A stretch of DNA of 64,000 nucleotides from Sorghum bicolor. Taxonomy: Eukaryota; Streptophyta; Magnoliopsida; Poales; Poaceae. Shown piece by piece: positions 55,401-64,000 of this stretch; within the stretch, counting starts at the first letter, position 1; each line of letters begins with the position of its first letter. The DNA is taken from contig NC_012879.2 in assembly GCF_000003195.3 (NCBI RefSeq), positions 27,375,564 through 27,439,563 on the forward strand. The letters are read 5' to 3'. The notes under the pieces are model-generated. The model did not search any database and had not been told where the DNA came from. It was given only the letters and a program-made list of their open reading frames with translations. The position numbers were made by a program, and so were the translations under genes.

Positions 55401-56680
55401 CTTCAATCCTTGTGGTGCCTTTTGGTTTCTGTATTCTAATCCATCCGACTCTTGATTCGCAGGATATGAAAGAGACCTCCCGAATCAAGTCCAGCTTCAT
55501 ACACGCCACGAGGGGCGGTTGGGAGCAACTCCCCCTCCTCAAAGATCAGCTCCTCGAGTCGCAGGAAAAGCTCCTTAAAGCTTACAAAGATCTCATAGCG
55601 CTCGAGGAGGAGAAGAAAGCGAGGGAGGCTGCCCTGGCTGAGGCCCGAGAGGCCTCGAAGAAGGCGGAGGAGGAGACGATGCAGCTACGGGAGCGGGCTC
55701 TTACGGTCGAGGAAGCCGCGTCCAGAGCCCGGGAGGAGGCCCTGTCCTACAAGAGCGTTATCGCGGATCTGGACAAGGAGAAGGGCCTCCTTAAATCCGA
55801 CCTGGACTCTCTCCGAGAGTCCTTCCGAAAGATGAAGGTGGAGCACGTGAACGGTGAGGTCGCCAGGGGCGCCGCGGAGGAAGCCAAGAAGAAGGCCCTC
55901 GAAGATCTCGAGGCGGAGCGGGCTCGATCCCGCAGTCTCTCTAACGACGTCGAGCGTCTGAAGGGAGAATTGCTGGAGAAGAGTGGGGCCATTGCTCAGG
56001 CTGGCAAGGCGATCGAGGATCTCCGTGTTGCCAACACCGAGCTGGCACGCTCCAACAAAGAGATCGAGGGGGCCAACACCAGGCTGGTTGGCGAGAACAC
56101 GGCCCTCGAGGAGACCGTACGCGGTATGTTTCCTCTATCAGATTTCTTTTTATGAGGTGTGCTTAGTTTTTCCTAAGGTCTCTTTGTATTGGCTTTTACA
56201 GGGCTCAAGGATGAGCTCCTGGCCGCCCAAGCCGAGGCTCGCAACGCCAAGGCTCAGCTCGAGGCGGAGGTTGCTTTGAACCGTCGAGTACGGACGGCGA
56301 TAAGTGATCTCTCGACCTCTTGGGAGGTCGAGCCTATGGATGAGTCGAGGGAGGACGCTCGAGGTGACGCCCTGGTCGACCAGTTGTGCTACATAGGCGC
56401 GACGCTGCGAGATCGGGTGCGGGACGCCCTCCACATCGGGTTGAAGCGGGCGATGGCGGTTGTCTGCTCGGGCTTCTCCTACGACATGGAGGTGGTGTCC
56501 CATGGCTTCGTCACCGACATTTCCAAGACCGACGCGGAGAACGAGGAGAGGCTCCATGCCTTGATCGACGACGCGGAGGCTCCTGGGGAAAGGTTGGCCA
56601 AGGTTTTCGAGCCTGAGGTGCTCCCCCCTGAGGCTAGCTCGGGCGGAGGCGAGGGCGGTGAGGATCGTGCCGCGGACTAA
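52434..56680 (+). pseudogene. Spliced antisense gene of copy B (Transposase_28-like, poly-Q, coiled coil)
   Basis: Predicted exons: 52434-53361 (start frame shifts once near 52490), 53446-54083, 54157-54233, 54315-55384, 55463-56123, 56202-56680; junctions have AG/GT and compatible phases. Exon 1 has the gypsy-type Transposase_28 hallmarks (PPEGYVVSFAKFHRHGLGAP; FYLRNDDNLLPPY). Then come a Lys/Arg-rich and Pro-rich linker, a Gln/Glu run near 54665-54720, and a long coiled coil (55560-56290), ending GEGGEDRAAD. In-frame stops: TAA 53506 and TAG 55199. It converges on pol with 566 bp between. The family name does not prove transposase activity; the biological role is unknown. Same overall order as the D gene at 2951-5067. 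Confidence 0.78.
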
Positions 56681-57246
56681 GGCCTGCGAGCCTGCTCAGG
56701 GCGCCTGAGGCCCCTTGTACAATACTTTGTGAATTCTGTGGTTAACTGGTGCTGTATCACTTTCGTAATTGTCAGATGCTTATTTTGTCTTTCCGCTTGA
56801 TGCTTTCGTCTCTCTTTGCGCCTACGTTTGTATCCCTTGCTCGATTTTTCATAAAAGATCACCTCGATCACTTCAATGGTGGGGAAGCGAGTAGAGTTTC
56901 CGTAGCCCGAGGGCGTAGGAATTCTCCAGCTCGTTGTCCCTCGGCCTTTGAGGGGCTCGAGGTGCCTTAGCAACTTGAACCGTGCAAGGTTTACTACGTA
57001 AGAAAAGAAAACTTCTCGGTTTTTTCGATACTCGGGGGGGGGGTGTCGTCCCCCTGGTAGCCCCCGAGGGGGTGCTGACTATGATGGGTCATAGTCGGCG
57101 CCCCCTTCTAACGTCGAGATCGCGATTTATTAATCTTCTCGGCGCAAAGAAAGAAGAATTGTTTCGAGGGAAAGACTTTATTTATTCATTCATTCGTTTA
57201 CAAAGTCTTGGTACAAAACGTAAGCAGGAACATAAGTTTAGAACTT
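56681..57246. other. Convergent spacer between antisense gene and pol of copy B
   Basis: Non-coding. It contains a run of nine or more G at about 57032, the polypurine-like GTAGCCCCCGAG at 57057-57068, a perfect hairpin at 57077-57096, and short AT-rich sequence with TTTATTTATTCATTCATTC near 57178 (AATAAA-type polyadenylation signals on the minus strand). Confidence 0.65.
57077..57096. repeat. Hairpin downstream of B pol
   Basis: Perfect 8-bp arms GACTATGA/TCATAGTC with a 4-nt loop (CCCA in the pol sense). Homologous to the hairpin at 39090-39111 of copy C, where the outer G-C pair is A-T. Confidence 0.82.
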
Positions 57247-60200
57247 CTAGGGGTAGAATCGACGTAGCTGTTCGATGTTCCATGCGTTGGTGAGAATTGC
57301 CCCTTTTTCGTCCGCCAGCTTGTACGTTCCCGGCTTCAGGACCTCGGCTACCACGTACGGACCTTCCCAAGGCGGAGTCAGCTTGTGGCGTCCCTGATTT
57401 CTTTGCCGGCGTCGTAGGACTAGGTCGCCCACGTCGAGGTCCCTCTTGCGCACATGCTTGTCGTGGTAGCGTCGAAGCCTTTGCTGATATCTGGCAGAGT
57501 TGAGGAGGGCCATGTCTCTAGCCTCCTCAAGTTGGTCGACCGCGTTTTCTTGAGTCTCTTTGTTCGATTGCTCGTTGTAGTCCTTGAGTCGAGGTGACCC
57601 ATAGTCGAGGTCTGTGGGGAGGATGGCCTCAGAGCCGTAGACCATGAAGAATGGGGTGTATTTTGTGGCCCTGCTTGGTGTTGTCCTGAGGCTCCATAGG
57701 ACTGAGGAAAGCTCCTCGACCCATTTTTTGCCGAATTTCTTCAATCGATTGTAGATCCTTGGCTTGAGTCCTTGCAAAATCATGCCGTTGGCACGCTCGA
57801 CTTGGCCGTTAGTTCGAGGGTGGGCGACTGCAGACCAGTTCACATGGATGTGATGCCGATCGCAGAAGTCCAAGAACTTTTTGCCGGTGAACTGGGTGCC
57901 GTTGTCGGTGATGATGACATTGGGGATCCCAAACCGATGGATAATGTCGGTAAAGAAAAGGACGGCCTGCTCGGAGCGAATGTTGGTGATGGGTCGAGCC
58001 TCGATCCATTTGGAGAACTTGTCAATGGCCACCAGCAAATGGGTGAATCCTCCTTTTGCCTTTTGCAGAGGTCCTACTAAATCGAGCCCCCACACCGCGA
58101 ACGGCCAGGTAATGGGGATCATCTGAAGAGCGTGGGCAGGCAGATGCGTCTGCTTGGCGTAGAACTGACACCCGTGACATGATCTTACGAGCTCGATGGC
58201 GTCCGCCACGGCCATTGGCCAGTAGAAGCCTTGTCGAAAAGCGTTCCCTACAAGGGTCCGTGGAGCGGCGTGGTGACCACAAGCCCCCGAGTGCAGGTCA
58301 TCGAGGAGTTTTCGGCCTTCTTCCACAGTGATGCAACGTTGCAAGACCCCCGTCGGGCTCCGTCGATATAGCTCGTTGTCTTCGCCATAGATCACATATG
58401 ATTTGGCCCGCCGAGCGATACGATGAGCTTCTGACTTGTCTTCTGGCAATTCGCCGCGGATAAGGCAGTCGAGGAACGGTGTGCGCCAATCGAATGGTCG
58501 ACCTGGTCGTCGTTCTATCCCCATCATTTCTTCCACCATCAAGAGCGTATCGACAGCGTTGGCTGGTTGGGCGGTGGTGGCGTCGATGCCAGCCCCCGTG
58601 CCTAGGTCGACGGATGGCTCATGAAGATCTTTTGAGAATGCATCAGGCGGCACCGTGCCTCTGGTCGATGCGATCTTGGCGAGTTCGTCGGCTGCCTCGT
58701 TGTAGCGTCGAGCGACATGTACAAGCTCGAGACCATGGAACCTGTCTTCGAGTCGGCGGACCTCCTTGCAGTACGCTTCCATTTTTGGGTCATGGCAGCT
58801 CGAGGTTTTCATTACTTGGTCGATGACGAGTTGGGAGTCACCTCGGACGTCGAGGCGTCGGACTCCTAACTCGATAGCGATCTTGAGACCGTTGACCAGG
58901 GCCTCATATTCTGCGACATTGTTAGATGCGGCAAAATGAATCCTGATTACATACCTCATGTGGACGCCTAAGGGTGAGATGAACAGCAGGCCGGCCCCGG
59001 CCCCAGTTTTCATGAGTGACCCGTCGAAATACATTGTCCACAGCTCCGCCTGGACCTGAGTCGGGGGAAGCTGGGAGTCCGTCCATTCCGCGACGAAGTC
59101 TACCAGGGCTTGCGATTTGATGGCCTTCCGAGGCGCGTAAGTGAGAGTCTCACTCATGAGCTCGACCGACCATTTTGCTATTCTTCCCGTGGCCTCTTTG
59201 CTCTGGATTATTTCTCCTAAAGGGAAAGACGAAACCACCGTGATGGGGTGACCGAGGAAGTAATGCTGCAGCCTGCGGCGGGCAAGGATTACGGCGTAGA
59301 TCAGCTTCTGGATTTGGGGATAACGCATCTTGGTCTCCGAAAGCACCTCGCTGACGAAATAGACTAGCCTTTGGACCGGCAACGCATGACCCTCCTCTTG
59401 TCTTTCGACCACCACCGCCGCGCTGACGACCTGGGTTGTCGATGCGACGTAGAGGAGCAGCGGCTCTGCAGGTTGAGGTGGAACCAGGACTGGGGCTGAG
59501 GTCAACGTCTTCTTCAGCCTTTCGAGTGCTTCCTCGGTCTCGGGGGTCCAAGAAAAATGCTCGACCTTCTTTAGGAGTCGATATAATGGCAATGCCTTTT
59601 CTCCTAGTCTCGAGATGAAACGGCTCAGAGCCGCCAGGCACCCCGTGACTCTCTGTACACCCTTGATGTCTCGGATCGGCCCCATTTTCGTGATGGTCGA
59701 GACTTTCTTGGGGTTGGCCTCGATGCCGCGCTGCCAAACGATGTAACCTAGGAGCATGCCTCGAGGCACACCGAAAACGCACTTCTCGGGATTGAGCTTG
59801 ATCTGGCTGGTGCGTAGGCAGCTAAAGGCAATCTCGAGGTCCTGGATCAGGTCTCCTCGTCGCTTTGACTTGACGACGATGTCGTCGACGTACGCCTCGA
59901 CCGTGGACCCTATATGTTCGCCAAACACGTGGAGCATGCAACGTTGATACGTGGCTCCCGCGTTTCAAAGCCCGAATGGCATGGTCACGTAGCAATACAT
60001 CCCAAAAGGCGTGATGAAAGAGGTCGCGAGCTGGTCGGACTCCTTCATTTTTATTTGGTGGTAACCAGAATATGCATCAAGGAAAGAAAGGGTTTCACAT
60101 CCCGCGGTAGAATCGACAATCTGATCAATGCGTGGCAATGGAAAGGGAACTTTCGGACATGCTTTATTCAGACTAGTATAATCGACACACATCCTCATTT

Positions 60201-60474
60201 TCCCATTCTTTTTCTTAACTAATACAGGGTTTGCTAACCAGTCAGGATGATGAACCTCCTTGATGAATCCGGCCGTCAAAAGCTTGTGGACTTCCTCGCC
60301 AATGATCTTGCGCTTCTCCTCGTCGAATCGGCGCAACCGCTGCTTCACTGGCTTGGAACCGGCTCGAATCTCCAAGGAGTGCTCGGGGACTTCCCTCGGT
60401 ATGCCTGGCATGTCCGAGGGACTCCATGCAAACATGTCGGCATTTGCACGGAGAAAGTCGTCGAGCACCGCTTC
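57247..60474 (-). pseudogene. pol: RT, RNase H and integrase of copy B
   Basis: Follows the gag-protease frame across UAG 60475-60477 without a frame change. RT: KKNGKMRMCVDYTSLNKA, then TGA at 59965-59967 (CGG in copy C: FELRNAGATY), then YVDDIVVKSKRRGD. The original RNase H looks degenerate (YVASTTQVVSAAVV lacks the first catalytic Asp). The extra Tat RNase H is intact (TMYFDGSLMKTGAGAG; NNVAEYEALVNGL; VRGDSQLVIDQV; NEAADELA). Integrase: zinc ligands H..H and CHGC, triad in WGLDLVGP, IITDNGTQF, NGQVERAN; C-terminus RRFYP. The single nonsense codon makes this copy non-functional unless suppressed. Confidence 0.92.
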
Positions 60475-63400
60475 CTATTTGGGGTCGAGGTCGGTGCTGA
60501 TCGTCAGCACTTTGCCGTCGGAGTTGTTGGGGTCGAGCGGGATCTTCTTGGTTCCTTCCGCCGCCTCGAAGCTGCCCGCGTGGCGCTTAGGCTCTGGAGC
60601 CTCAGCGGCCAGGGCCTCGAGCTTCGCGACGAGCTCGGTGGAGCTCTCGACCGCCTCCCCGTACTCGACGCACTCGACGTCACACTCGTACGCGTGCTCG
60701 AAGGAGGAACTGACAGTGATGACACCTTTGGGACCGGGCATCTTCAGCTTCAAGTAGGTGTAGTTGGGTATAGCCATGAACTTGGCGTAGCCCGGGCGCC
60801 CGATGATGGCGTGGTACGTGCCTCGAAACCCAACCACCTCGAAGGTGAGGGTCTCCTTCCTGAAGTTGGCCGCCGTGCCGAAGCAGACCGGTAAGTCAAT
60901 TCGACCTACTGGCAGCGCCTTTTTTCCTGGCACGACGCCATGGAACCCACCGGCACTTGGTTGGAGCTTCCCTCTATCTATGCCGAGGAGGTCAAGGGTC
61001 TCGAGGTAGATGATGTTGAGGCTGCTTCCGCCGTCCATTAGCACTTTCGAGAGCCGGGTGTTGACGATGATGGGGTCGACGACGAGCGGGTAGACGCCTG
61101 GGGCGACTACCTTGTCGGGGTGGTCTTCTCGGTCGAAAGTGATAGGAGTGCTTGACCAGCTAAGGTATTGGGGTACCGCCATTCTTGCTGCAAAGACTTC
61201 GCGACGCTCCCTTTTGCGCTGCCTCGTTGTCAACTGGGTCGAGGGCCCGCCATAGATCATGTAGCAGTCGTGGACGGCGGGGAAGCCGTCGTCATCTTTG
61301 TTGTCCTCCTTGCTGCCAGCCTTCTCTTTCTTGGAGTCATCACGCGTATCTTTTTTGAACCCCTGACCGTCGAAATGCTTTCTCAGCATACGACAGTCCT
61401 TGAGCTTGTGGTTGGCGCCTCCCTTATGGTAAGGGCACGGCTCCTCCAACATCTTGTCAAAGATGCCTCCATCCGGAGGGCCTCGAGGCTTCTTTCGATC
61501 CATGGCGGCGACAAGGTTGTCATCGGAATCTTCCCGGTGGAACTGCCGCACTTTCTGCTTCTTTTTGTTTTTCTTGAGGCCTCGACTGGGGGTCCCATCT
61601 TCGTTGATGGGCTGCTTGCCTTTCCTTCCTTCTGAGCTGAAGAAGGTGCCGACTGCCTCCTCCCCTGCCGCGTAGTTGGCTACTACGTCCATCAGCTCGT
61701 CGACGGTCTGAGGTCGATTGCGACCTAATTCCCGCACCAAGTCTCGACTGGTGGTGCCCGAGACAAACGCCAAGATTACGTCGTGGTCAGGGATGTGCGG
61801 CAGCTCAGTGCGCTGCTTTGAGAAGCGCCGAGCGTACTCCCGAAGAGTTTCTCCTGACTTCTGCTTGCACTTGCTGAGGTCCCATGAGTTCCCTGGTCGT
61901 ATGTAGGTCCCTTTGAAGTTACCCTCGAAGACTCTGACCAGATCAACCCAGTTGTGGATCTGATTGGCGGGGAGTTCCTCGAGCCATCGACGGGCGGTGT
62001 CAGAGAGGAAAAGGGGTAGCTGTCTGATGATGGCTCGATCATCACCTCGAGCGCCACCTAGCTGACAGGCCAGCTTGAAGTCGGCCAGCCACAACTCTGG
62101 TTTGGTCTCTCCATTGTACTTCGCGATGCTGGTCGGGGGTCGAAATGGATTGGGCAGGGGCGTGCTGCGGATCGCCCTGCTGAACACCCGTGGGCCTGGT
62201 GGCTCGGGGGCCACCCGGTCCTCGTCGCTGTGGTATCTCCCACCGCGATGCGCGCTATAACCGCGCTCTTCCGCGTCTCCGTGCCGGCGGCGTCGATTTT
62301 CTTTGATGTCGTGCCGTGCGTCGTGTCGACATTGACCGTCGACGGGGAGGATGAGAGCGGTCTTTCTACCTCGAGGGTGAGGTTGTTGTTGGACTGACAC
62401 CTCCTCTTCGTTTAGAGGCTGTTCGTCGCGCTTCTCTGTGGCAGCTCCTCGCCGTCGAGACGCCGAACTTTCGGCTTGTTGAACCGCCGCCACCTGGAGC
62501 AATGTCTGTACCTCATCTCGAATGCGTCGGGCCTGGGAATTCGACGGCTCTGGCATGTTACGTAGCAGCATCGTCGCTGCCACTACATTCTGGCCTGCTC
62601 GAGGGAAACGGCTGACAGGTTGCTCTGGCTCTGAGTCGCCGACGATTTGTCGATGTACCTCTCGAGCGCGTCTGCGGACACTTCCGCTCGGCGGGTAGGG
62701 CAGGTCTTGCTCGAGGATTTGCTCGAGCAAGACGAGGCGCTCGTGGTCTTCGTCGAGCTTCATCTTGAGCTCCCGCAGCTGCGCGAGCTGCGCGGTTCTG
62801 TCTTCATGAGGAGGGGGGTCGACATGCCCGTCGTTCCCAGGCATCCTGGGGTCTTCTCGCGCCGGGGGGCTCGACCTGCCGCAGCAGCATCCCGGGTCTC
62901 GTCAGTAGTTTCTACCGCCCCGTCGATGTGATAGCATTCCCTCGTAGGGTCATAGCTGTCCGTCTCGGAGTCAGAGTCCGGTTCGGCGGCGTAGAAACAC
63001 CCACGTCCTTCCTCCAGCAATCGTTGCCTGAGGGAGGTGATCGAGTATCGTCCGGGGCCTAAACGACGGAGGCCTTGTACTCGGGAAAGGTCCGGCAGCT
63101 CGGACGCCGACTGCCGCGCTTCAGAGCTACGTGGGAGGACCATTGGTCTTTCTACGTACGTCTGGGCGTTTGGGCACGTCGTCCTGGCGAGCGACGCCGC
63201 GGCGTTGTCCAATCCGAACGGCAGTGCCGCTCTTGGAGTGAACAACCCGTGTGGAAGTAGCCTAGCAGCGGTGGGGGAGAGCGCGCGAGACGTGTCACCT
63301 CCCGTCGTCGCGCGGTGCTGAGTCGTCGCGCTTGTTGCTCCGTCCCACGGTGCCGCCGACTTGTGGCCTACGCCCTGCCTCGCACGAGTTGTTGGTCGTG

Positions 63401-63626
63401 CTGAAGCAGAGGGGCCGCGGTGGTGCTGTCCGCGCCTCTTCTTAGGCGGGGAGGCGTGGTGGTGAGGGCGTCTCGGGGCCTTCAACCGTGCTGGCGTAAC
63501 GCGGGCTCCTCCTGGTCCTTTGACTGAGAGCAAGATCATGTCGTAGCCGGAGCCCGTAGACATGAACTCGAGGCTCCCAAACCAAATCACCGTGGAGCGC
63601 GGAAACGGCGAGGCAAGAGTAGCCAT
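60475..63626 (-). pseudogene. gag-pr: gag-protease of copy B (frameshifted)
   Basis: Start at ATG 63626 (MATLASP), matching A and C. The N-terminal 290 or so codons (STVIWFGSLEFMS; LRRLGPGRYSITSLRQRL) run into a one-base deletion near 62860-62870 (in RAPxARED, compared with A and C). The second frame has a charged helix, the capsid core (KYNGETKPELWLADF; KLACQLGGARGDDRAII; PHIPDHDVILAFVSG), a basic linker, the zinc-knuckle-like CPYHKGGANHKLKDC (C-x2-H-x5-H-x4-C), and protease (MDGGSSLNII; YHAIIGRPGYAKFM). It stops at UAG 60475 after LDPK. Confidence 0.91.
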
Positions 63627-63665
63627 CCGAAAAGGAGTGGGAAGTCGATGAAAAAACACGCAGGA

Positions 63666-63683
63666 CCCCTACCTGGCGCGCCA
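63666..63683 (-). other. Primer-binding site of copy B
   Basis: TGGCGCGCCAGGTAGGGG on the minus strand, two bases inside the LTR end; identical to copy A. Confidence 0.75.
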
Positions 63684-63685
63684 AC

Positions 63686-64000
63686 TGTCGGTGTTTTCCC
63701 CCCGGGGGGTCACACCAACGAGTAAATTTGTATACGTGCTCCCTTTCCCGGATGGTGATGCAAGAAGACACAGAGATTTATCCTGGTTCGGGCAAGAGAA
63801 GGCCCTACGTCCAGCGGGGGGATAGAGTTTGTATTATCTTGCACCTAAGTGCTTGTACAGGGGCGAATACAAGCGAGGTATGAAGTGTGAAGCTCTACTA
63901 CGTATGAGCGGGGACTTGTGTTCCTGCCGGTTCTATTCCTGAGTCTCTCCTTTTATAGCTCCAAGAAGAGACCCAGGGTACATGCGTAGATGTTAGAGTA
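63686..64000 (-). repeat. 5' LTR of copy B (partial, runs off the window)
   Basis: TGTCGGTG start with the TATAAAAG box at 63950-63957. Against 50519-50833 I see four substitutions and no length change in 315 bp. Confidence 0.93.

Larger units (their letters stand above)
50519..64000 (-). mobile_element. Tat-lineage Ty3/gypsy element, copy B (young, nearly complete)
   Basis: LTRs at 50519-51504 and 63686 onward (315 bp in the window), with PBS, gag-protease, RT, RNase H and integrase on the minus strand and a multi-exon gene on the plus strand between pol and the 3' LTR. The two LTRs differ at four of 315 comparable positions. A one-base frameshift in gag and a nonsense codon in RT show it is nevertheless defective. 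The 5-bp target flank on the left is ATTTG; the right flank is beyond the window. Confidence 0.92.

Noticed and set aside
57031..57044. G-run as a quadruplex regulatory element
   Set aside because: A single homopolymer-like run; no conserved counterpart in C, so probably slippage.

Overview
This window looks like intergenic DNA from a large grass genome, probably a panicoid such as the sorghum/sugarcane/Miscanthus group (an inference from element types, not a species call). I see no ordinary host gene, tRNA, rRNA or CRISPR array. Essentially all 64 kb is LTR retrotransposon, stacked element inside element, and every coding region carries inactivating changes.

Layout, left to right. 1-2806: 5' part of a minus-strand Ty3/gypsy element of the Tat lineage (copy A: gag plus 5' LTR). 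2807-5067: 3' accessory region of a second, plus-strand Tat-type element (D) with a spliced antisense gene. 5068-7497, 24253-26362: a SIRE/Maximus-like Ty1/copia element (LTR, gag, protease). 7498-24252: a nearly complete minus-strand Tat element (X) inside the copia gag, with target duplication TCATC; its 5' LTR is split by a 4.5-kb solo LTR (19109-23613, duplication GATTT). 26363-31471, 38470-39386: a plus-strand Tat element (C) of the same family as A and B, inside the copia protease/integrase start. 31472-38469: two Athila-like pieces with LTRs in inverted orientation, replacing part of C pol. 39387-43142: 3' end of a minus-strand element (Y), probably Athila-like. 43143-50518: plus-strand, long-LTR Tekay/Del-like chromovirus (Z) inside Y. 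50519-64000: a young minus-strand Tat element (B) inside Z gag. Nesting is six deep: D > copia > C > Y > Z > B.

The most interesting content is in the non-standard parts. Tat elements X, B and D each carry, antisense to pol and near the 3' LTR, an intron-containing gene ending in a coiled coil; in X and B it has its own TATA box. The first domain differs: plant-mobile-domain-like in X, gypsy-type Transposase_28-like in B and D. Sense and antisense genes converge on short spacers containing perfect hairpins; the B/C hairpin shows a compensatory base-pair change. Each Tat family is enriched for its own short word on both strands, in coding and non-coding DNA (GCCGAT/ATCGGC in X, CTCGA/TCGAG in A/B/C, TGGTC/GACCA in D). 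The Tekay-like LTRs contain a small ORF conserved between two diverged copies, and Z carries an extra ORF before gag, with splice acceptors directly at the ATGs of both that ORF and gag.

All splice sites, promoters and lineage names are read from sequence by eye and from family knowledge; no alignment, database search or expression data was available.
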